Below, in pieces: positions 59,248-64,000 of a stretch of DNA of 64,000 nucleotides (its first letter is position 1; each line of letters starts with the position of its first letter). The stretch comes from JBELHJ01 sp042091495 (GTDB lineage: Bacteria > Bacteroidota > Bacteroidia > Flavobacteriales > Flavobacteriaceae). The notes below the pieces were generated by a model. The model had not been told where the DNA came from. It worked only from the letters and a program-made list of their open reading frames with translations, and did not search any database. The position numbers and the translations under genes are program-made. Location of the stretch: positions 21,443 through 85,442 of the forward strand of contig JBELHJ010000003.1 in the NCBI GenBank assembly GCA_042091495.1, in the 5' to 3' direction.

Positions 59248-61224
59248 ATGGCTTTTCGCATACTGTTTTGTTTTCTAATTGCAATGCCCTTAAGCTGGGC
59301 ACAAGACTATAAAAAAGACTTTAATAAAGATTTTAACAAAGATTTTGAAACACGGCGTATTCAAGAGGCACGAAGTGCCTTTAAACGCATGGCCTATCAA
59401 ACTAATACCAACACAGGCAATTATGACATTTCCTACCACAAATTAGATTTGGATGTGGATCCTGAACAAGCCTTTATATCAGGTACGGTATCTACACATT
59501 TCAAAGCCAAAAGCGATATGAATAGTATGGTTATGGAATTAACAGATAATATGACGGTCACTGCAGTAACTTATTTGTATGATAATTCCCCTTTGAGTTT
59601 CTCACATTCCAATGATGAAGTGGTTGTCCAACTGCCACAGACCATTAATTCGGGAGTTTTAGATTCTATTGCCATTTCTTATTCAGGAAATCCTGTAAGT
59701 TCTGGTTTTGATTCTTTTGAACAATCTTACCATAATGGTCATCCCATTATTTGGACTTTATCAGAGCCCTATGGTGCCAAAGGTTGGTGGCCATGCAAAC
59801 AGGATCTTATAGATAAAATAGACTCGGTTGATATTTATTTAACCACGCCAAAATTCAATGCATTAAACGAAGAGAATATAGCAGTAGCCAACGGTATGGA
59901 ATTGAGTCAGGTTACCAATGGTAATTTTAAGACCACCCACTTCAGACATCAACATTTAATTCCAGCTTACCTCATAGCCATTGCAGTGACCAATTATGAA
60001 GTGTATACAGATGTGGTGCCCAATAATGGTAATCCCTTTGATGTGGTTAACTACGTTTATCCCGAAGATTTGGCTTACGCTCAAGCTTCAACACCAGTCA
60101 CCGTAGATATCATGGATTTATTTATTGATTTGTTTGAGCCCTATCCGTTTGAAGACGAGAAGTATGGACATGCCCAGTTTGGTTGGGGAGGTGGTATGGA
60201 GCACACTACAGTGTCATTTATGGGTAATTTTAGCAGAAATCTTATCGCTCATGAATTGGCACACCAATGGTTTGGAAATAAAATAACTTGTGGTAGCTGG
60301 AAGGACATTTGGTTAAACGAAGGTTTTGCTACGTATTTATCGGGTTTGGTATATGAACATTTAGATGGGGAAGCTACGTTTAACAGTTGGAAAAATAGTG
60401 TCACTAATATTGTAACCAGTGCCCCTAATGGTAGCGTGTATTTATCAGACCAAGATACTACCAGCGTGTCACGTATTTTTAGTTCTAGACTTTCTTATTA
60501 TAAAGGCGCTATGGTATTACACATGTTAAGAAAAACTCTTAGTGACAATACATTTTATAATAGTATAAATACCTTTCTATCCCACCCTGATTTTGCCTTT
60601 GGTTATGCAAAAAGTGCCCCATTTATTGACGTTATTGAAACGGCTTCTAATACCAATCTGACGGAATTTTTTAACGATTGGTTGTACGGGGAAGGTTATC
60701 CTAGTTATACCATAAACTCGTATATGCAAAACAGCACCACTTTAGCAGTTGAGGTAAGTCAACAGCAAAGTGACCCTTCGGTATCCTTTTTTGAAGGCCC
60801 CATAACTTTAGCTTTGTATGACGACCAAGCCCAAGAAGCATTGGTGACTCTAGACCTACAATCAAACAATCAAATGTTTAATGTACCAGTTCCTTTTCAA
60901 GTGTCTCAAGTGGTTTTTGACCCCTATAATGATGTGGTATCTAATGGTGATCTGGTCTTTCATGATGATGCCTTACCAATTGAAAAAGCATTTTTAGCTT
61001 CGGCAATCAAGATATATCCCAATCCTACTAGTGCACAATTACAAATTAGTTTACCTGCTGCTATAGACCTTAAAGGTATAGCATTATATACTTTGCAGGG
61101 TAAATTAATACAGCACTTTTCAGTATCAGATCAAATAGATTTAGGTAGCGTACCAAGAGGGGTTTATGCATTGGTATTAACAACAAATCATGGTGTTTTT
61201 TATAAATCGGTGTTAAAAAACTAA
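59248..61224 (+). CDS. Secreted M1 family aminopeptidase with type IX sorting domain
   Basis: A 658-residue metallopeptidase. After the signal peptide (cleavage near SWAQ) comes a threefold KDFN-like repeat, then the M1 fold: GGGMEH, the zinc motif H335-E-L-A-H339 and Glu358 in WLNEGFATY, exactly 18 residues after the second His as the family requires. The C-terminal 75 residues (from IYPNPTS at about 589) are a type A type IX secretion sorting domain, so the enzyme is likely anchored outside the cell, where it would trim peptides for nutrition. This fits the sprE and gldH genes in the window. Confidence 0.93.
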   Translation: MAFRILFCFLIAMPLSWAQDYKKDFNKDFNKDFETRRIQEARSAFKRMAYQTNTNTGNYDISYHKLDLDVDPEQAFISGTVSTHFKAKSDMNSMVMELTDNMTVTAVTYLYDNSPLSFSHSNDEVVVQLPQTINSGVLDSIAISYSGNPVSSGFDSFEQSYHNGHPIIWTLSEPYGAKGWWPCKQDLIDKIDSVDIYLTTPKFNALNEENIAVANGMELSQVTNGNFKTTHFRHQHLIPAYLIAIAVTNYEVYTDVVPNNGNPFDVVNYVYPEDLAYAQASTPVTVDIMDLFIDLFEPYPFEDEKYGHAQFGWGGGMEHTTVSFMGNFSRNLIAHELAHQWFGNKITCGSWKDIWLNEGFATYLSGLVYEHLDGEATFNSWKNSVTNIVTSAPNGSVYLSDQDTTSVSRIFSSRLSYYKGAMVLHMLRKTLSDNTFYNSINTFLSHPDFAFGYAKSAPFIDVIETASNTNLTEFFNDWLYGEGYPSYTINSYMQNSTTLAVEVSQQQSDPSVSFFEGPITLALYDDQAQEALVTLDLQSNNQMFNVPVPFQVSQVVFDPYNDVVSNGDLVFHDDALPIEKAFLASAIKIYPNPTSAQLQISLPAAIDLKGIALYTLQGKLIQHFSVSDQIDLGSVPRGVYALVLTTNHGVFYKSVLKN

Positions 61225-61241
61225 GGATTAGCAGTTAATAT

Positions 61242-61271
61242 TTTCATAATACATTCAAAAGAGTACTTTTG
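61242..61271 (+). promoter_or_regulatory. Promoter of rseP (-33 TTTC, -7 TACTTTTG)
   Basis: TTTC and TACTTTTG (exact) are 18 bases apart, and the box ends 25 bases before the rseP ATG. A nine-codon open frame (ATG at 61283, stop TAA at 61310-61312) lies in the leader and overlaps the rseP start out of frame. Confidence 0.55.
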
Positions 61272-61296
61272 TAGCAAATAAAATGAAAGTTACCCC

Positions 61297-62637
61297 ATGG
61301 AGTTTGTTATAAAAATAGGACAGTTTTTATTGAGTTTGTCGCTGTTAATTGTGTTGCATGAATTAGGACACTTTTTACCTGCCAAAGCCTTTAAAACCCG
61401 TGTAGAAAAATTTTACTTGTTTTTCGATGTTAAGTTTTCCTTATTCAAGAAAAAAATTGGAGAAACCGTTTACGGTATTGGCTGGTTGCCTTTAGGTGGT
61501 TATGTTAAAATTTCAGGTATGATTGACGAAAGTATGGATACCGAGCAAATGGCACAACCGGTACAACCTTGGGAGTTTCGTTCTAAGCCAGCATGGCAAC
61601 GTTTAATAATTATGTTGGGTGGAGTTACGGTAAACTTCATTTTGGCTTACATCATTTATGTGTTTTTATCATTTGGTTATGGAGATACCGATATTTCTAC
61701 AGACAGTATCCAAGACGGGTATTTAATTACCAATCCTATACTTACAGATTTAGGAATTAAAACAGGGGATGATTTGGTTGCTATTAATGGTGAAAAAGTC
61801 TCTTCGGTTTCAGAGATTCGCAGTCAGATTATTGCTGCTGAGACCTTAACTATAAACTCAGATGGCTTTACCCGTGATATTGCATTACCAGAAGATTTTC
61901 TTGGCAAATTAAGCACGGGAGGTGATAAAACGTTTTTTGATTTACGAATGCCATTTATTATAGCTCAAGTTCCAGATTCCTCTGCCAATGCTACTGCAGG
62001 GTTACAACCTAAAGATGCTTTTTTAAGTTTAAATGGCATGCCGTTTAAATATGTAGATCAATCTAAGGCAGTACTAAAAACCCTTGCTGGCCAAGATGTA
62101 GAAGCAGAGATTGTTAGAGATGGTTCTGTTATTACGTTGCCACTTCATGTTAACGCCAATGCAACACTTGGAGTTATACAAGGCGGATCTATGAAAGATT
62201 ACAGTGACTTAGGGTATTTTAATATCATTACTAAAGAGTACGGCTTTTTTGAAAGCTTTACAGTAGGCTTTACTAAGTTTACGTCGCAAATAGCATCTTA
62301 TGGTGTACAGCTTAAAAAAATATTTAACCCAAGTACTGGAGCTTACAAAGGGGTTGGTGGTTTTAAAGCCATTTATGATGTGTTTCCAAGCTTTTGGAGT
62401 TGGCAAGCCTTTTGGTCACTAACAGCATTTTTATCTATCATGTTAGGCGTTTTAAATTTGTTACCAATACCTGCTTTAGATGGTGGTCATGTGGTGTTTT
62501 TATTGTTTGAAATGGTTAGTGGTAAAAAGCCTAGTGAAAAGTTTTTAGAACGTGCACAAATGGTTGGATTTTTCATTCTAATAGGGTTAGTAGTTTTTGC
62601 CAATGGGAACGACATATTCAAGGCAATTTTTAACTAA
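61297..62637 (+). CDS. rseP: RIP metalloprotease RseP (site-2 protease)
   Basis: A 446-residue intramembrane zinc protease. Zinc ligands H21-E22-L-G-H25 are in the first helix and the third ligand is in NLLPIPALDGGHV near 390-402. Two PDZ-like regions lie between (about 130-300). It cuts membrane-bound anti-sigma factors or signal remnants. The family-typical FxxxxR GYVKISGM segment (GGYVKISGMIDES) is present. No anti-sigma gene is near. Confidence 0.95.
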   Translation: MEFVIKIGQFLLSLSLLIVLHELGHFLPAKAFKTRVEKFYLFFDVKFSLFKKKIGETVYGIGWLPLGGYVKISGMIDESMDTEQMAQPVQPWEFRSKPAWQRLIIMLGGVTVNFILAYIIYVFLSFGYGDTDISTDSIQDGYLITNPILTDLGIKTGDDLVAINGEKVSSVSEIRSQIIAAETLTINSDGFTRDIALPEDFLGKLSTGGDKTFFDLRMPFIIAQVPDSSANATAGLQPKDAFLSLNGMPFKYVDQSKAVLKTLAGQDVEAEIVRDGSVITLPLHVNANATLGVIQGGSMKDYSDLGYFNIITKEYGFFESFTVGFTKFTSQIASYGVQLKKIFNPSTGAYKGVGGFKAIYDVFPSFWSWQAFWSLTAFLSIMLGVLNLLPIPALDGGHVVFLLFEMVSGKKPSEKFLERAQMVGFFILIGLVVFANGNDIFKAIFN

Positions 62638-62654
62638 AAAATAAATAAAAATTA

Positions 62655-62684
62655 TTGTGCAAATAAAAAAAACATATATATTTG
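62655..62684 (+). promoter_or_regulatory. tRNA-Asn promoter (-33 TTG, -7 TATATTTG)
   Basis: TTG and TATATTTG are 19 bases apart, a full consensus match, 23 bases before the mature tRNA. A nine-base inverted repeat (GTGCAAATA / TATTTGCAC) overlaps both elements. Confidence 0.7.
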
Positions 62685-62687
62685 CAC
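62657..62687. repeat. Nine-base inverted repeat over the tRNA-Asn promoter
   Basis: GTGCAAATA and TATTTGCAC are perfect complements with a 13-base spacer. The right arm contains the -7 TATTTG and the left arm begins at the -33 TTG. Confidence 0.5.
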
Positions 62688-62707
62688 TCGCTTATTAAAA
62701 GCAACAT

Positions 62708-62781
62708 TCCTCCTTAGCTCAGTTGGTTAGAGCATCTGACTGTTAATCAGAGGGTCCTTGGTTCGAGCCCAAGAGGAGGAG
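62708..62781 (+). tRNA. tRNA-Asn (anticodon GTT)
   Basis: A full cloverleaf folds by eye: acceptor TCCTCCT/AGGAGGA, D stem GCTC/GAGC, anticodon stem TCTGA/TCAGA with loop CTGTTAA (anticodon GTT at 62742-62744), T stem CTTGG/CCAAG with loop TTCGAGC, discriminator G. The CCA end is not encoded, as usual in this phylum. Confidence 0.97.
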
Positions 62782-62795
62782 CAACTTATAATAAT

Positions 62796-62830
62796 AAAAC
62801 GGTTATACTATTATAGTGTAGCCGTTTTTT
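62796..62830. terminator. Terminator after tRNA-Asn
   Basis: Fifteen-base arms pair throughout, with two G-U pairs, from AAAACGGTTATACTA to TAGTGTAGCCGTTTT around a TTA loop, followed by T. It lies 14 bases after the tRNA and would also serve the opposing lipoprotein gene, whose stop codon overlaps its edge. Confidence 0.85.
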
Positions 62831-63182
62831 ATTGGTTATCAATATATCTCATTCCTTCAATACCCTTGCTGAGGATTACATCAACCTTCACTTCTGTTCC
62901 ATTTTCATTTTCAAAATAAACAATTTCATCTTTGCTGATATAAACTTTAGTTCTTCCTTTAGGTGCTAATCCGAAACTTTGAGTTACTTCGCCTGTCTTT
63001 TTAACTACAGCCTTAACTATAACAGTCAAATTTGATTTGTTAACCAACTCCGCAGAATAGTTTTTGTTGTTGAATTCGCCTAATAAGAATGTTTGATTGG
63101 CAGGAATAGTTAATCCTGATTTAAAGGTCGAACAAGAGTTAAGAGTTAGAAGGATCGTAAATGCAAAAAGCATCTCTCTCAT
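62829..63182 (-). CDS. Small lipoprotein of unknown function
   Basis: A 117-residue protein with a lipoprotein signal (TLNSC, Cys17). The remainder is beta-rich (FLLGEFNNKNYSAELVNKSN, KTGEVTQSFGLAPKGRTKVY), like a small Ig-like or barrel domain. I recognise no family. It should sit in the outer or inner membrane facing the periplasm. It stands alone between tRNA-Asn and a region without clear genes. Confidence 0.65.
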   Translation of the reverse strand: MREMLFAFTILLTLNSCSTFKSGLTIPANQTFLLGEFNNKNYSAELVNKSNLTVIVKAVVKKTGEVTQSFGLAPKGRTKVYISKDEIVYFENENGTEVKVDVILSKGIEGMRYIDNQ

Positions 63183-63264
63183 ATCGTTTTATTTTATAGA
63201 CAAATTTTCTTTTCCATTGTTACAGTCTAACGAGTATAAGATACATTTTATTTTATTCATGCTG

Positions 63265-63325
63265 TAACTTTGAATAATAGTGGGAGCTATCATAGACAAG
63301 AGGTCATTTTTGACCTCTTTATTAT
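63265..63325 (+). other. Orphan promoter-like box followed by a terminator-like hairpin
   Basis: TAACTTTG, an exact -7 match, is followed 25 bases later by a hairpin (AAGAGGTCA-TTTT-TGACCTCTT) with a T-rich tail. No open frame of credible composition is between them. If both work, the RNA would be about 45-50 bases. No -33 element sits at the right distance. The remaining 120 bases to the next gene show only AT-rich sequence and a repeated TTTTGCAAC (near 63350 and 63390). Confidence 0.3.
63298..63319. terminator. Hairpin with T-rich tail
   Basis: Nine-bp arms AAGAGGTCA and TGACCTCTT around TTTT, followed on the plus strand by TATTATTTC. It could terminate a short plus-strand RNA, or act about 130 bases downstream of the minus-strand gene at the right edge. 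Confidence 0.6.
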
Positions 63326-63449
63326 TTCATTTCTGTTATAAAATATTGTTTTGCAACATGATATATTTGTTTGTTCGTTACAAAAATGTTTTTGCAACTC
63401 TCAAAATTGAAATTTTCGAATTTTTCCGAGATGATGCAGCCCTGAAAAC

Positions 63450-64000
63450 TTATTGTTTGTAATTTGAGTCATGACTATCGATAATGTCTTGAGCGATAGC
63501 ATGCAGGTCTGTAATAAATCCTGTATCGTAATTGAATGAAGATAAATCCATATTGTAAATACTACTTAACCATATCATTGTTCCTGTTTCGATAACAATT
63601 TGCCCTTGATGACCTTTTTCATCTGTAAATACGGAACTTGATTTTGGGCCAAACATGCTTATATCGTCTAACAATTCATTATCAATTTTCATTTGCGCTA
63701 AATTTTTAGTAGCCCATCCAGTTGGGATAGAAAATATTTTTGTAGAAGGGAATTCATCTCTCAATTTATCCACAATTTCTTTGTGTATAACCTCGTTTAT
63801 ATAGTAATCATAAAATTCCTGAATAGAATTGAAACCATTGTCTGATGCGAAAGTATCCCAATCTGGTCTTGTACTATTTGAATCTCCATTTGGAAAGTCA
63901 AATGAACCAATAGCGATGAAAATTATAATATTTGGATTATTCCGCAATGCATATTGTATCCAAGCACTGTGTCCTTCAGTTGGATTTTCAGAATCAATAT
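63450..64000 (-). CDS. Unknown protein, N-terminus beyond the right edge
   Basis: An open frame on the minus strand runs in from the right edge; 183 residues are visible. Upstream of the first possible internal start the frame continues without a stop (ending SENPTEGHSAWIQYA), so the gene is cut. The visible part has a strand-loop pattern (PNIIIFIAIGSFDFPNG; TKIFSIPTGWATKN) and ends with FTDEKGHQGQIVIETGTMIW. A late Asp/Glu-x-x-His region after a central domain resembles SGNH-type esterases or DUF4886-like proteins, but I cannot confirm this and see no N-terminal GDS motif in the visible part. Confidence 0.6.
   Translation of the reverse strand, partial: IDSENPTEGHSAWIQYALRNNPNIIIFIAIGSFDFPNGDSNSTRPDWDTFASDNGFNSIQEFYDYYINEVIHKEIVDKLRDEFPSTKIFSIPTGWATKNLAQMKIDNELLDDISMFGPKSSSVFTDEKGHQGQIVIETGTMIWLSSIYNMDLSSFNYDTGFITDLHAIAQDIIDSHDSNYKQ

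Noticed and set aside
63280..63462. 60-codon plus-strand frame
   Set aside because: It runs through the hairpin at 63298-63319, begins with an alternative codon and has composition like intergenic DNA.

Overview
The window reads as chromosomal DNA of a marine-type member of the Flavobacteriaceae (Bacteroidota). The support is: AT-rich sequence with almost no Shine-Dalgarno motifs; repeated matches to the Bacteroidota promoter element TAnnTTTG; gliding/type IX secretion genes (sprE, gldH) and a protein with a type IX C-terminal sorting domain; an ATP synthase operon without atpD/atpC; RicT next to gldH and a class A PBP; and SCOT, HU-CCDC81/SPOR, DUF4254, DUF4292 and AtpZ proteins that are typical of the group. 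Most of the window looks like core genome. I saw no insertion sequence, prophage, CRISPR array or rRNA. No intergenic stretch exceeds 300 bases.

Layout. 1-2.9 kb: end of a membrane protein, a DUF4254 protein, a GT9 glycosyltransferase and an opposing ferredoxin reductase. 3.0-4.5 kb: PadR regulator, DUF2059 protein and HAAS-like membrane protein. 4.6-13.2 kb: sprE, a bactofilin, two small membrane proteins of the AtpZ/AtpI kind, then atpB-E-F-H-A-G, closed by a terminator. 13.3-19.6 kb: envelope operon (flippase, dut, nucleotidyltransferase, TPR protein, DUF4292 lipoprotein, EnvC-like protein). 19.6-25 kb: housekeeping genes (thioesterase, HU/SPOR protein, dprA, trpS, acyltransferase, recA). 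25.3-29.3 kb: ricT, gldH, class A PBP. 29.3-32.4 kb: succinyl-CoA:3-ketoacid CoA-transferase and a two-domain peptide-type ABC ATPase. 32.4-46.4 kb: a haem locus. hemA-C-D-E-F-B runs leftward. An AraC regulator, hemH, a MATE transporter, hemJ, a sensor kinase and an enoyl-CoA hydratase run rightward. 46.4-49.9 kb: leftward operon of acyltransferase, acyl-ACP desaturase, HD hydrolase and an unknown protein with kinase-like motifs. 50-52 kb: bacilliredoxin, TerB/J-domain protein, lipoprotein. 52-58.5 kb: metal homeostasis (TonB receptor, MntR/DtxR regulator, ZIP transporter, FeoA, FeoB and a 45-residue Feo-associated peptide). 58.5-64 kb: SCO1, secreted M1 aminopeptidase, RseP, tRNA-Asn, a small lipoprotein and an unknown protein cut by the right edge.

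How the genes fit together. The haem locus encodes every step from glutamyl-tRNA to protohaem except HemL, by the oxygen-dependent protoporphyrin route (HemF, HemJ, HemH). It is divergently transcribed around an AraC-type gene whose leader carries a perfect 18-bp inverted repeat. The metal region shares one intergenic space between receptor and regulator, with an 18-bp palindrome placed like a DtxR-family operator. Of nine convergent gene pairs, six share their stop codons within one tetranucleotide (TTAA or TTAG); the other three are separated by a bidirectional hairpin terminator. Several genes begin 4-5 bases after their promoter box and may be transcribed without a leader.

The least explained items are the kinase-like unknown protein, the AraC leader hairpin, the shared-stop convergent pairs and the leaderless starts.
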